A stretch of 64,000 bases of DNA from Serratia entomophila (GTDB lineage: Bacteria; Pseudomonadota; Gammaproteobacteria; Enterobacterales; Enterobacteriaceae), in NCBI RefSeq assembly GCF_021462285.1, contig NZ_CP082787.1:2108001-2172000 (forward strand). The letters run 5' to 3'. Under the pieces are notes generated by a model. That model did not search any database, was not told where the DNA came from, and saw only the letters and a program-made list of their open reading frames with translations. Shown here piece by piece: positions 53,846-63,463 of this stretch (position 1 is its first letter; every line of letters starts with the position of its first letter). Made by a program: the position numbers and the translations under genes.

Positions 53846-55104
53846 TTCGCCGCTTTCCCCGCTACCGAATACAGCACCTGTTGATTGCGCGTTTGCTGGA
53901 ACTCCTCCAGCGTCTGGCCGCGCATCGCCGAGTAGATATGCAGATTGGAGACGCCGACTACCGCACCGAGTTTTTCCAGCAGGAAGAAGCTGACGCCGTA
54001 GTGGATCAGCCCGCGCCAGTCGAGGTCGCGCAGCAGCCGCTGTTCCTCGGCGCTGAGTTGCGCTTCGTCGAACAGCGCCTGTTGCGCCGTATTGAAGCGC
54101 TCGCGCCAGGCTGGCTGAATCAGCCGGTGCAGGAAGCGATTGATGCGGATCGCCTTCAGGCTGCGGGCGTGGGTGAACGGATAGGTGCCCGGCAGTTGCT
54201 CCACGCCCGCCAGCTGCAGGTTGATTTTGTCGCGCTGGCGCTGGTGCACGTCAACCGGCGCTTCGCGCGCCTGGTTCTCGAGGATCAGCGTGGCGATGCC
54301 GGTCATCGACGGCAGGTAATAGGCCTGATGGAGTTTTTCGACGTTGGCCGACAGCGCGCCGCGCATAATCAGCCACATGATCACCTCGGCGCCCTCCAGC
54401 CCGCCCAGGGTGGCGTATTCCGCCAGGGTAATTTCGGTCAGACGTTCCGGATCGTTGACCAGCATGTCGATAAACTGCGCGTCCCATTCCGGGTTGTTGA
54501 AACCGCAGCGTTCACCGTGCACCTGGTGCGAGACGCCGCCGGTGGCCACCACCGCCACGCGCAGCTCCTCGGGGAAGCTTTCGATCGCCCGGCGCAGCGC
54601 CTGGCCGAGTTTAAAACAGCGGCGGGCGGAGGGAATGGGGAACTGCAGTACGCCGACCTGCAGCGGCACCACCTGCATCGGCCAGCCGTCCTGCCAGGGC
54701 AGCAGGGCGGAAAGCGGCGAAAACAGCCCGTGGTCGAGCGGCTTGTCCTGGAAAAACGACATGTCGAATTCGTCTGCCATCAGGCTGGCGCCGATATGCT
54801 GGGACAGCGCCGCATGGCCCTGAATGGGCGGCAGGTCGCGCGGGCCGCCGCCTTCATCGGCCACCGCATAACTGTCGTCGATGCCCAGCACGAAGGCCGA
54901 ATAGTGATCGAAGAAAAACGAGGTGACGTGGTCGTTGAACACGTACAGCAGCACGTCGGGCCGTTTCTCTTCCAGCCACTGCCGCATCGGCGCGAAGCCG
55001 TCGAAAATCGGCGCCCAGGCGCTCTCGTGCTGCTTGTTGTGGTCCACCGCAAAACCGATGGTCGGGGTGTGAGACACCGCCAGTCCGCCAATGATCTTAG
55101 CCAT
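53842..55104 (-). CDS. galA: Gallate dioxygenase GalA
   Basis: 420-residue extradiol ring-cleavage enzyme, a LigB-type catalytic domain fused to a C-terminal LigA-like domain, the same length as Pseudomonas GalA. N-terminal AKIIGGLAVSHTPTIGFAVD holds the first iron His; LYVFNDHVTSFFFD and VVATGGVSHQVHGERCGFNN hold other active-site residues. The LigA-like part begins near NRFLHRLIQPAWRERF. Cleaves gallate to 4-oxalomesaconate. Confidence 0.92.
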   Translation of the reverse strand: MAKIIGGLAVSHTPTIGFAVDHNKQHESAWAPIFDGFAPMRQWLEEKRPDVLLYVFNDHVTSFFFDHYSAFVLGIDDSYAVADEGGGPRDLPPIQGHAALSQHIGASLMADEFDMSFFQDKPLDHGLFSPLSALLPWQDGWPMQVVPLQVGVLQFPIPSARRCFKLGQALRRAIESFPEELRVAVVATGGVSHQVHGERCGFNNPEWDAQFIDMLVNDPERLTEITLAEYATLGGLEGAEVIMWLIMRGALSANVEKLHQAYYLPSMTGIATLILENQAREAPVDVHQRQRDKINLQLAGVEQLPGTYPFTHARSLKAIRINRFLHRLIQPAWRERFNTAQQALFDEAQLSAEEQRLLRDLDWRGLIHYGVSFFLLEKLGAVVGVSNLHIYSAMRGQTLEEFQQTRNQQVLYSVAGKAAK

Positions 55105-55127
55105 CCTGTACCTCTGTTTGCAAAGAA

Positions 55128-56507
55128 TTACCGGTTGTTCATGGTGCGCGACAGCGCGGGCAAATCGTTGAGCCCGATGCCTTTGACCATTTCCGCCGGA
55201 TGCGCTTTCTGATGATTAATGATAGTGATCGCCGCCAGCAACGCCGGGATCGCCAGAATAATGAAAATGCTGGTGGCGCCGGGGAAGATTCCCAGCAGCA
55301 CGCCGCCCATCGACGAGCTGATGATCGCGCCGCTGCGGCCGATGCCGTGCATCCAGCTGACGCCGGTGGCGCGCATTTCGGTGGGGTAAAACGCCGGGGA
55401 GAACGCCTGCAGGCCGGTTTGCGCGCCGTTGATGCACACGCCGCTGGCGAACACCAGCGCCGCCAGCACCGTCGGGCCAAAGCCCCAGATGCCCTGCGAC
55501 AGCAGGCAGCACATGCCCATCAGGTAGAACAGACCGATCACCCGTTTGGCGACGAAGCGGTCCATCAGCCCGCCGACCATCAGCCCGCCCAGGGTGCCGC
55601 CCAGCTGGAACAGACCGGCGATGATGGCGGCGCGCTCCAGCGAGAAGCCGGCGCCGCGCACGATGGTCGGCAGCCAGCCGTTCAGCAGGTAGATAACGAA
55701 CAACCCCATAAAGTAGGTCAGCCACAGCACCAGCGTGCCTTTGGCGTAGCCGTTGCTGAACAGCTGCAGCACCCGGGCCTTTTTCGGCATCACCGGCGTT
55801 TTCAGCACGAAGGTGGTGCCGGCGCTGAACACCCCGCCGGCACGGCGCAGGATCTGGGCGATTTTGTCCTTGTGGTGGTTGCGTACCACCATGTACAGCG
55901 TCGATTCCGGCAGGATCCAGATCAGCAGCGGCAGCATCAGCAGCGGCATGATGCCGCCGAGGAACAGTACCGCCTTCCAGCCGTAGTGCGGCAGCATGCC
56001 GGCGGCGATAAACCCGCCGGCGCCGGAGCCGATGTTGAAGCCGCTGTACATCAGGGTGATCATCAACCCGCGGCGGCGTTCCGGCATGTATTCCGACACC
56101 AGCGTCACGCAGTTGGGCATCACTGCGCCCAGCCCCAGGCCGGTAAGAAAGCGCAGCAGCGCCATTTCCAGCGGGGTGCGGGCGAAGGTGCTGAGCAGGC
56201 TGAACAGCGCGAAGCACAGGACCGACAGCAGCAGCACTTTTTTGCGGCCGAAACGGTCGGAGTAGGGGCCGGCGATCAGCGCGCCCAACGCCACGCCGAA
56301 CATGGCGGCGCCGAGGATCGGGCCCATTTCGGCGCGCGAAATGCCCCAGTCTTCGATCAGCGCAGGCGCAATAAAACCCATCACCGCGGCGTCATATCCA
56401 TCGAACATGATGATGATGAAGCACAGCAGCAGCACCAGCCACTGATAACCGGAGATGGGGCGGGAATCGATCCACGCTTTGACGTCGACAATGTTGTGGT
56501 TGCTCAT
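55128..56507 (-). CDS. Aromatic acid:H+ symporter (AAHS family), probable gallate permease
   Basis: 459-residue MFS protein of the aromatic acid:H+ symporter group (PcaK/GalT type). Signatures: IIIMFDGYDAAVMGFIAPALIEDWGIS (the AAHS D-G-x-D motif), GPYSDRFGRKKVLLLSVL, RFLTGLGLGAVMPNCVTLVSEYMP. First gene of the operon with gallate dioxygenase, 23 bp upstream of it, so gallate or a related acid is the likely substrate. Confidence 0.88.
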   Translation of the reverse strand: MSNHNIVDVKAWIDSRPISGYQWLVLLLCFIIIMFDGYDAAVMGFIAPALIEDWGISRAEMGPILGAAMFGVALGALIAGPYSDRFGRKKVLLLSVLCFALFSLLSTFARTPLEMALLRFLTGLGLGAVMPNCVTLVSEYMPERRRGLMITLMYSGFNIGSGAGGFIAAGMLPHYGWKAVLFLGGIMPLLMLPLLIWILPESTLYMVVRNHHKDKIAQILRRAGGVFSAGTTFVLKTPVMPKKARVLQLFSNGYAKGTLVLWLTYFMGLFVIYLLNGWLPTIVRGAGFSLERAAIIAGLFQLGGTLGGLMVGGLMDRFVAKRVIGLFYLMGMCCLLSQGIWGFGPTVLAALVFASGVCINGAQTGLQAFSPAFYPTEMRATGVSWMHGIGRSGAIISSSMGGVLLGIFPGATSIFIILAIPALLAAITIINHQKAHPAEMVKGIGLNDLPALSRTMNNR

Positions 56508-56756
56508 CGGGTACGCTCTCTGTTTTTTTTATTAATCTGTGATCGGATTAAAACTTTGGCCGCAGGCCGGAAACGTAAGAAATGAGCGCCAGTGCGTGTC
56601 GTTAGAATATTTATATCATTTTATTTATTTAAAACATGTAATTATAAAAATAATTGTCGGCAGCTCAGCTACCAACTTAGGGACTGTGGCGGTGAGTGTC
56701 TGCCGGAAAATGATTAACGAGGTATGAGTTTTGTTTATTTATGGGGAGTGAAAATA

Positions 56757-56779
56757 AAAAAGGGCGCCATCAGGCGCCC
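56757..56779 (-). terminator. Terminator of pckA
   Basis: GGGCGCC, ATCA, GGCGCCC (56762-56779), with six A before it on the plus strand, i.e. a T run on the minus strand. Confidence 0.88.
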
Positions 56780-56798
56780 GGATAAAACGGTGGGGAAT

Positions 56799-58418
56799 TT
56801 ACAGCTTGGGCCCGGCGCTTACCAGCTTTTCGCCCGCCGGGGTGACGGTGTATTTGGCGAAGTTGTCGATAAAGCGCTGCGCCAGATCCTGTGCCTTTTC
56901 CTGCCACAGCGACTCGTCAGCGTAGGTTTTGCGGGGATCGAGAATCGACGGATCGACACCCGGCAGCGCAGTCGGCACTGCCAGGCCGAAGATAGGCAGG
57001 GTGAAGGTCTCGGCGTTTTCGATTTCCCCGTTCAGGATGGCGTCGATGATGCCGCGGGTATCCTTGATCGAGATGCGTTTGCCGCTGCCGTTCCAACCGG
57101 TGTTCACCAGGTAAGCCTGCGCGCCGGCGGCTTCCATGCGTTTCACCAGCACTTCGGCGTATTGGGTCGGGTGCAGCGTCAGGAACGCCGCGCCGAAGCA
57201 GGCGGAGAAGGTGGGCGTCGGCGTCGTGATGCCGCGTTCGGTGCCCGCCAGCTTGGCGGTGAAGCCCGACAGGAAGTGATACTGAGTCTGTTCCGGCGTC
57301 AGGCGCGATACCGGCGGCAGCACGCCGAAGGCGTCGGCGGTCAGGAAGATTATCTTGCGCGCGTGGCCGGCTTTCGACACCGGTTTGACGATGTTGTCGA
57401 TATGGTAGATCGGATAAGAGACGCGGGTGTTTTCGGTTTTGCTTGCGTCGTCGAAGTCGATGCTGCCGTCGGCCAGCACCTGCACGTTTTCCAGCAAGGC
57501 GTCGCGACGGATCGCCTGATAGATTTCCGGCTCGGCCTGTGCAGACAGCTTGATGGTCTTGGCGTAGCAGCCGCCCTCGAAGTTGAATACCCCGTCGTCG
57601 TCCCAGCCGTGCTCGTCGTCGCCGATCAGTTGGCGGTTGGGATCGGTGGAGAGGGTGGTTTTGCCGGTGCCGGACAGGCCGAAGAATACCGCTACGTCGC
57701 CTTCCTCGCCCACGTTGGCCGAACAGTGCATCGATGCGATGCCCTGCAGCGGCAGCAGATAGTTCATGATCGAGAACAGGCCCTTTTTCATTTCGCCGCC
57801 GTACCAGGTACCGCCGATCAGCTGGATGCGCTCGGTCAGGTTGAAGGCGACGAAGTTCTCGGAATGCAGGCCCTGCTGCTGCCAGTCCGGGTTGGTGCAC
57901 TTGGCGCCGTTCATCACCACGAAGTCCGGTTCGAAATCGGCCAGTTCTGCATCGGTCGGCCGGATAAACATGTTTTTGACGAAGTGCGCCTGCCAGGCCA
58001 CCTCGGTAATAAAGCGCACCTTCAGGCGGGTATCGGCGTTGGCGCCGCAGAAGGCGTCCACCACGAACAGGCGCTTGCCGGACAGCTGATTGCCCACCAG
58101 GGTTTTCAGCCGTTGCCACACCTCCGGCGACAGCGGCTGGTTGTCGTTTTTACCGGTGCCGTTATCGGACCACCACACGGTGTCGCGCGTGGTGTCGTCG
58201 CGCACGATGTATTTATCTTTGGGCGAGCGGCCGGTGAATTCGCTGGTGTCGACATTGACCGCGCCCAGCTGGGTCAGGGTGCCGCGCTCCAGCGGCGGCA
58301 GGTCGGCGCGGGTTTCCTCGGCGAACAGCTGCTCGTAGCTGGGGTTATGGACGATCTCGGTGGCCTGGGAAATGCCGTAACGGGTGAGAGTCTGTGGGGT
58401 AACAGCGCGTGAAGACAT
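56799..58418 (-). CDS. pckA: Phosphoenolpyruvate carboxykinase (ATP)
   Basis: 539-residue ATP-dependent PEP carboxykinase making PEP from oxaloacetate. P-loop [18 protein letters not shown], metal-binding [24 protein letters not shown], oxaloacetate site TGRSPKDKY and the C-terminal [18 protein letters not shown]. Normally found beside hslO/ompR-envZ in Enterobacterales; here it sits between the gallate permease operon and a citrate symporter. Whether another copy exists elsewhere cannot be seen from this window. Confidence 0.95.
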   Translation of the reverse strand: MSSRAVTPQTLTRYGISQATEIVHNPSYEQLFAEETRADLPPLERGTLTQLGAVNVDTSEFTGRSPKDKYIVRDDTTRDTVWWSDNGTGKNDNQPLSPEVWQRLKTLVGNQLSGKRLFVVDAFCGANADTRLKVRFITEVAWQAHFVKNMFIRPTDAELADFEPDFVVMNGAKCTNPDWQQQGLHSENFVAFNLTERIQLIGGTWYGGEMKKGLFSIMNYLLPLQGIASMHCSANVGEEGDVAVFFGLSGTGKTTLSTDPNRQLIGDDEHGWDDDGVFNFEGGCYAKTIKLSAQAEPEIYQAIRRDALLENVQVLADGSIDFDDASKTENTRVSYPIYHIDNIVKPVSKAGHARKIIFLTADAFGVLPPVSRLTPEQTQYHFLSGFTAKLAGTERGITTPTPTFSACFGAAFLTLHPTQYAEVLVKRMEAAGAQAYLVNTGWNGSGKRISIKDTRGIIDAILNGEIENAETFTLPIFGLAVPTALPGVDPSILDPRKTYADESLWQEKAQDLAQRFIDNFAKYTVTPAGEKLVSAGPKL

Positions 58419-58850
58419 ATTCTACTTCCTTATTAGTCATATTATGCCTTAATGCTGAGCGGTGCCGCGCGCAGGATTAAGGTTCGGATAAAGCTGACCG
58501 GATTCAGCTAATTGCGTTTCCGGTTCTCATTAATAAACAGGGGGCTTTGACGTCCCCCCTATAGCATAGCAGCGAATTTAAGCCTGCTTACTTTAATTAC
58601 AAAATGCTGACGATAATTAATTAAAACTAACATTAGCTGAAGGTCACAATATTGAATTCCTGCGGCGTAATTTAGTTCTGCTATTTTATTTTTTATCATA
58701 TCTTCGGTGCTGTCTAGCGTTTTATTCCTTATTAGAAAAACCAAAATTCGCAATGGGATTTTTCATAATTAGCTGTTTTGACTTGATAAAATTTTTTCAT
58801 CACGGTGAGGCAATGCCTACCGTACCCAACAGGTGTCAGCAGGGTGAATA
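58419..58850. other. 432-bp gap upstream of the citrate symporter
   Basis: The left 95 bp contain the pckA upstream region. From 58514 the AT-rich stretch is copy 1 of a direct repeat that recurs downstream of the symporter. A minus-strand frame of 64 codons here is not taken as a gene. A hairpin GGGGG-CTTTGACGT-CCCCC lies at 58540-58558, and the symporter's Shine-Dalgarno is weak. Confidence 0.6.
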
Positions 58851-58880
58851 ATGAAACAGATAAATGCAGAAATGGCCTGT
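58514..58880 (+). repeat. Diverged direct repeat, copy 1 (citrate symporter leader and first codons)
   Basis: Shares long blocks with 60241-60600: CCGGTTCTCATTAATAAA, GCTTACTTTAATTACAAAAT, GTCTAGCGTTTTATTCCTTA, ATGGGATTTTTCATAATT and the start ATGAAACAGATAAATGCAG. Length differs by a few bases between copies because of small indels. Confidence 0.88.
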
Positions 58881-60194
58881 GAGAAGAATGTGCCGTCGCC
58901 TGACTCATCAGGAATAATTAACCAAATCCGCCAGATAGATATCGGTGCGGTGCCGATTGCGCTGTTTGTCACTATTTGCGCGATTGTTGCCGTTTCGGCC
59001 TACGCTAACTTCCTGCCGAAGAATATGATCGGCGGCCTGGCGGTGATTATGACGCTGGGGTTTGCGCTGGCGCAGCTGGGCAAAAGTATGCCGTTGCTGC
59101 GCGATATCGGCGGGCCGGCCATTTTGTGCCTGATGGTGCCGTCGGTGCTGGTGTATTTCAATGTGTTCCAGCCAAACGTGATGGCGACGGTGCATCTGCT
59201 GATGAAAGACGCCAATTTGCTGTATTTCGTCATCGCCAGCCTGGTGGTCGGCAGCATACTCGGCATGAACCGGGTGATCCTGATCCAGGGCATGGTGCGC
59301 ATGTTTGTGCCGTTGGTGGTGGGGACGGTGACGGCGGTGGTGACCGGGCTGCTGGTGGGCAAGCTGTTCGGCTTCACCTTCTATCACACCTTCTTCTTTA
59401 TCATTGTGCCGATCGTCGGCGGCGGCATCGGCGAGGGTATTTTGCCGCTGTCGCTGGCCTATTCCGCCATTTTGGGCGGCGGGCCGGACCTGTACGTCGC
59501 GCAGTTGGCGCCTGCGGCGGTGCTGGGCAATATCTTCGCCATCGTCACCGCCGGAGTGCTGGCGCGCATCGGTATGCAGCGCAAGGCGCTGAGCGGCGAC
59601 GGCATGCTGATTCGCTCCGCCCAGGAAAATGCGGTGTTCGCCATCAAGGAAACCGGCGGCAACGTCGATTTTCAGCTGATGGGCGGCGGGTTGTTGGTGA
59701 TTTGCGCTTTCTTTATCGTCGGCGGCCTGTTTGAGCATATCCTGCATATTCCCGGACCGGTGCTGATGATCCTGTTTGCCGTATTGTGCAAATACTGCCG
59801 CGTGATACCGGCTTCGATGGAAACCGGGGCGCACAGCTTTTACAAGTTCGTCTCCACGGCGCTGGTATGGCCGCTGATGATTGGCCTGGGCATGCTGTAC
59901 GTGCCTTTGGAGAGCGTGGTGGCGGTGTTCTCGCTCGGCTACGTGGTGGTGTGCGGTTCCGTGGTGCTGTCGATGGGGTTGGTGAGCTTCCTGATCGCGC
60001 CCTATCTGAAGATGTTCCCGGTAGAAGCGGCGATCGTTACCTGTTGCCACAGCGGCCTGGGCGGCACCGGCGACGTGGCTATCCTGTCGGCGTCCAACCG
60101 CATGGAGCTGATGCCCTTTGCCCAAATCGCCACGCGCATCGGCGGCGCTTCCACCGTAATCGGCGCGACGTTATTGCTTGGTTGGTTAGTTTGA
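58851..60194 (+). CDS. citS: 2-hydroxycarboxylate family citrate/Na+ symporter
   Basis: 447-residue inner-membrane transporter of the 2HCT family. The two reentrant-loop motifs are present: IVPIVGGGIGEGILPLSLAYS and CCHSGLGGTGDVAILSASNRMELMPFAQIATRIGGA, the latter with the Arg that binds substrate in CitS. Length and N-terminus fit CitS; malate or lactate specificity of related members (MleP, CimH) cannot be excluded. The gene is bracketed by direct repeats containing its own leader. Confidence 0.87.
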   Translation: MKQINAEMACEKNVPSPDSSGIINQIRQIDIGAVPIALFVTICAIVAVSAYANFLPKNMIGGLAVIMTLGFALAQLGKSMPLLRDIGGPAILCLMVPSVLVYFNVFQPNVMATVHLLMKDANLLYFVIASLVVGSILGMNRVILIQGMVRMFVPLVVGTVTAVVTGLLVGKLFGFTFYHTFFFIIVPIVGGGIGEGILPLSLAYSAILGGGPDLYVAQLAPAAVLGNIFAIVTAGVLARIGMQRKALSGDGMLIRSAQENAVFAIKETGGNVDFQLMGGGLLVICAFFIVGGLFEHILHIPGPVLMILFAVLCKYCRVIPASMETGAHSFYKFVSTALVWPLMIGLGMLYVPLESVVAVFSLGYVVVCGSVVLSMGLVSFLIAPYLKMFPVEAAIVTCCHSGLGGTGDVAILSASNRMELMPFAQIATRIGGASTVIGATLLLGWLV

Positions 60195-60215
60195 GCCCAG
60201 AGAAACTTATGGTTC

Positions 60216-60240
60216 ACCGGGGTTGGATTGCCCCGGTTTT
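60216..60240 (+). terminator. Terminator of the citrate symporter gene
   Basis: ACCGGGG, eight-base loop, CCCCGGT, then TTT. It lies just before repeat copy 2. Confidence 0.75.
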
Positions 60241-60600
60241 GCGGTTCCGGTTCTCATTAATAAAACGGGAGGCCTTAGCTTCCCGCTATAATATAGCAGC
60301 GAATTGAAGCTTGCTTACTTTAATTACAAAATGCTGACGATGGTTAATTAAAACCAACATTGGTTTAGGGCGTAACATGGAATTTCCGCGGCATAATTCA
60401 CTGCTCCATTTTTATCATCTCTTCGGTGCCGTCTAGCGTTTTATTCCTTATTGGGAAAACCAAAATCCGCCATGGGATTTTTCATAATTCGATGTTTTTA
60501 CTTGATAACATTCTTTCTTCGCGCTGAGCTGCAGCCTGCCGTACCCCACGCTGGTCAGCAGGGTGAATGATGAAACAGATAAATGCAGGGATGGCCGCCG
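60241..60600 (+). repeat. Diverged direct repeat, copy 2, with a stub of a second symporter gene
   Basis: Second copy of the leader. It ends with ATGAAACAGATAAATGCAG at 60570, the symporter's first six codons. The frame then reads GMAAVRHAVYRMTIMFIFGRSR and stops after 28 codons without further similarity. It is a remnant of a duplicated symporter gene whose body was lost. Confidence 0.85.
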
Positions 60601-60785
60601 TGCGTCATGCTGTTTACCGGATGACGATAATGTTCATTTTCGGACGATCTCGATAGAGATTAGGATTTCTTTGCATTCAAAGTGCACAGTATATCCATCA
60701 CGATGCCAATCGGATGCTGCAGCTGCGCGCTGTCAGCAAAAATTCGAACACGTGGAAGGCTTCGAACATTTGGAGAGGTTGATCT
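60601..60785. other. Gap between repeat copy 2 and the monooxygenase gene
   Basis: Together with copy 2 this is the 591-bp stretch without an intact gene. The part after the stub has different composition and no recognised element except the Shine-Dalgarno GGAGAGG before the monooxygenase start. The junction of transferred DNA probably lies here. Confidence 0.4.
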
Positions 60786-62249
60786 ATGGGTGAACATGTG
60801 GATGTACTAATCATCGGCGCAGGGATCTCGGGTATAGATGCGGCCTACCATTTGCGGCAAACATGCCCTGATCGAAGCATTCTCATGCTGGATGCCATGG
60901 ATGGCTTTGGCGGTACCTGGTGGACGCATCGTTACCCAGGAGCGCGTTCCGATAGCGACTTGTTCACCTACGGTTACTCATTCAAACCCTGGCGCGGCGC
61001 TTCTATTGCGACTGCCGAGGAGATCCGCAATTACCTCGGTGAAGTCATTGCGGAAAATGATCTGGGCCGACATATCCGTTACGGGCATCGGGTGATGGCA
61101 GCGAACTGGTCGACCCAAGACAGGTGTTGGAGCGTGGAAGCGATCCGAACCGATACCGGCGAAATATTGCAATTCACGGCCGGGTTTCTGTGGCTGTGTC
61201 CTGGTTACTACCGCCATCAGCAGGGACATGTTCCAGACTGGCCGGAGCTGGAGCGCTTCGCGGGGGCGGTCATTCACCCGCAGAACTGGCCGCAAGATCT
61301 GAGTTGGAAGGGGAAAAGAATCGTCGTGATAGGTTCGGGCGCCACGGCGGCGACCCTTATTCCTGCGTTAACCGGGGAGGCGGAGCACGTCACGTTATTG
61401 CAGCGGTCGCCCACATTTTTTGTCGTCGAGCCAGCGGAACACGCGCTGGCGGCACCGCTGCGTGCGCTGGGGATCCCTGAGGAGTGGACGTACGAGATCC
61501 TGCGCCGGGCCTATATCGCACAGAATCTCGAGCTCAACAGGATGTCGCTGGAGCAACCAGAAGATCTGCGCAAGCAGCTGCTGGATGCGGTCCGCGCCCA
61601 GCTCCCCGACGATTTCGACGTAGAAAAGCATTTTAGCCCTCGCTACCGGCCACAGCAACAGAGGCTGGCATTTGTTCCCGGAGGCGATTTTTTTGTGCCT
61701 TTGCGTGACGGCAAGGCCTCCGTTATTACGGACAGGATCGTGCGTTTCAACGAAAAGGGGATCGTCCTGTCTTCGGGGGAATTTCTGGAGGCCGATATCG
61801 TGGTGACGGCGACGGGCTTCAACCTTTGTCTTTTCGGCGATGTGCTCTTCAGTATCGATGAGAAACCGGTGGACTTTACCGAGCACGTTACCTATCGGGG
61901 ATTGATGATCAACGATGTTCCAAACATGGCGTACACCCTGGGCTATTTGCGTACCAGTTGGACCATGCGCGCGGAACTGGTGAGCGAGTTCGTTTGTCGA
62001 CTGCTCGGATACATGGACGAGCGAGAGGCAAAGACGGTCGTTCCCGTACTGCGCCCTCAGGAAGAGAACATGCCGCATCTGCCATTCTGCGACCCGAATA
62101 ATTTCAATCCGGGGTACATCATGCGCTCCCAGCACATTATGTATCGGCAAGGCGACCACGCCCCCTGGCAGAGTCTGCGCGAATACGCGGAAGAACGCCA
62201 CGAGTTTCCTGCAGCGACGCTGGACGATGGCATTCTGACTTACGGTTGA
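60786..62249 (+). CDS. Baeyer-Villiger type flavin monooxygenase (EthA-like)
   Basis: 487 residues. Two Rossmann motifs flank the family fingerprint: GAGISG (11-16, FAD), FAGAVIHPQNWP (158-169, the FxGxxxHxxxWP signature) and GSGATA (183-188, NADPH). Length and the early GGTWWTHRYPGARSDSDLFTYGYSF fit the EthA-type group. It inserts oxygen into ketones to give esters. The esterase gene follows 20 bp downstream. Codon usage looks less GC-biased than in the neighbours, consistent with transfer. Substrate unknown. Confidence 0.88.
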   Translation: MGEHVDVLIIGAGISGIDAAYHLRQTCPDRSILMLDAMDGFGGTWWTHRYPGARSDSDLFTYGYSFKPWRGASIATAEEIRNYLGEVIAENDLGRHIRYGHRVMAANWSTQDRCWSVEAIRTDTGEILQFTAGFLWLCPGYYRHQQGHVPDWPELERFAGAVIHPQNWPQDLSWKGKRIVVIGSGATAATLIPALTGEAEHVTLLQRSPTFFVVEPAEHALAAPLRALGIPEEWTYEILRRAYIAQNLELNRMSLEQPEDLRKQLLDAVRAQLPDDFDVEKHFSPRYRPQQQRLAFVPGGDFFVPLRDGKASVITDRIVRFNEKGIVLSSGEFLEADIVVTATGFNLCLFGDVLFSIDEKPVDFTEHVTYRGLMINDVPNMAYTLGYLRTSWTMRAELVSEFVCRLLGYMDEREAKTVVPVLRPQEENMPHLPFCDPNNFNPGYIMRSQHIMYRQGDHAPWQSLREYAEERHEFPAATLDDGILTYG

Positions 62250-62269
62250 ACCGAGTATAAGGAGGCCAA

Positions 62270-63214
62270 ATGTCCGTAGATCCACATATTGCCGCTTTCC
62301 TCGATGCGTTGGCGAAGTCCGGCGAAAAGAAGTTATATGAAGGCACGCCTGAAGAGGCGCGAGCCGGCTATCGTGCCTTGGCGGCCAGCTTGCATCCGCC
62401 TGGCGCGACGGTTCCCGTTGGCAGCGTTGAAAATATTGTTGTTGATGGTGCATCTGGGGAGTTGCATGCAAGAGTCTACCGTCCCGATGGAAGCGGGCCA
62501 TTTCCTACCACTGCATTTTTCCACGGCGGTGGCTGGGTTATCGGCGATCTCGACACGCACGACAACGTCTGCCGAGAGATCTGTCGATGGAGCCGGGTCG
62601 TTGTCGTGTCGGTAGCGTACCGACTGGCGCCAGAGCATCCGTTTCCGGCGGCGGTCGACGACGCCATCGCCGCGATGCGGTGGGTGGTTGACCATGCGCC
62701 CGCTCTCGGGGGCAATCGCCTTGTGGCCGTCGCCGGAGATAGCGCGGGAGGCAATCTGTCGGCGGTGGTGGCTCAAGCTTTCCATGCGGACGGCGTCGAA
62801 TTGGCCGGCCAATTCTTGATCTATCCCGCGACCGATCTACCGGGTATCCATCATCAATCCTGGCGGCAGAATGCGACGGGCTATCTGCTCGATAAACCGT
62901 TGATCGAATGGTTCCTGCGCCATTATTCCGCTGAAGCGCGAAACTTTGAAGATCCCCGGATAACGCCTATTCATGCCGGTGATTTTTCCGGACTCTGTGC
63001 GGCAGTCATCGTAACCGCGCAATTTGATCCATTGAGGGACGTCGGCCTGGACTATGGAGAAGCGTTGCGTGCTGCGCGAGTGCCCGTTCATATCGAGCGG
63101 TGTCAGGGGCTAATACATGGCTTTTTCGAAATGGGGCAGCTATCGCCAGAGGCCCGGCGCGCGATCGAACGTAGTTGCAAGCGATTTGGCGAAGTGATTC
63201 GTGCAGCGCGGTGA
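62270..63214 (+). CDS. Alpha/beta hydrolase of the HSL esterase family
   Basis: 314 residues. Oxyanion motif HGGG (85-88, FFHGGGWVIGD), nucleophile GDSAGG (156-161, Ser158), Asp253 (FDPLRD) and His283 (GLIHGFF): a complete hormone-sensitive-lipase triad. Shine-Dalgarno AAGGAGG. Transcribed with the monooxygenase, it would hydrolyse the ester that enzyme forms, giving an acid and an alcohol. Confidence 0.92.
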   Translation: MSVDPHIAAFLDALAKSGEKKLYEGTPEEARAGYRALAASLHPPGATVPVGSVENIVVDGASGELHARVYRPDGSGPFPTTAFFHGGGWVIGDLDTHDNVCREICRWSRVVVVSVAYRLAPEHPFPAAVDDAIAAMRWVVDHAPALGGNRLVAVAGDSAGGNLSAVVAQAFHADGVELAGQFLIYPATDLPGIHHQSWRQNATGYLLDKPLIEWFLRHYSAEARNFEDPRITPIHAGDFSGLCAAVIVTAQFDPLRDVGLDYGEALRAARVPVHIERCQGLIHGFFEMGQLSPEARRAIERSCKRFGEVIRAAR

Positions 63215-63434
63215 ACCGGCATGTGCAATCGAATTATGTTGGCGACGCCCGTACCCGCGGAGCGATCGGCCTGGTCAGCCGCTTTAAGCGGGTGATTTCG
63301 TGCTGGCATAACGGCTACAGGCAACAAAAATAGTGCAATTAGGGTAAAAACCCGACAATTCCTATTAATATCGTCATATTAGCCTGACATAGTAGCGCGC
63401 AGAAGGCCGGGCTTGCATACCTCGGGCTTCTGCC

Positions 63435-63463
63435 GAATCGCCAACCATTCCGGTTGGCGATTC
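63435..63463. terminator. Perfect hairpin at the end of the small minus-strand gene
   Basis: GAATCGCCAACC (63435-63446), five-base loop, GGTTGGCGATTC (63452-63463): a 12-bp stem overlapping the stop of the next gene. No T run on either side. Confidence 0.5.

Noticed and set aside
58559..58753. 64-codon minus-strand ORF upstream of the citrate symporter
   Set aside because: It lies inside repeat copy 1. The pattern of conservation between the two copies is not codon-like, and there is no convincing start.
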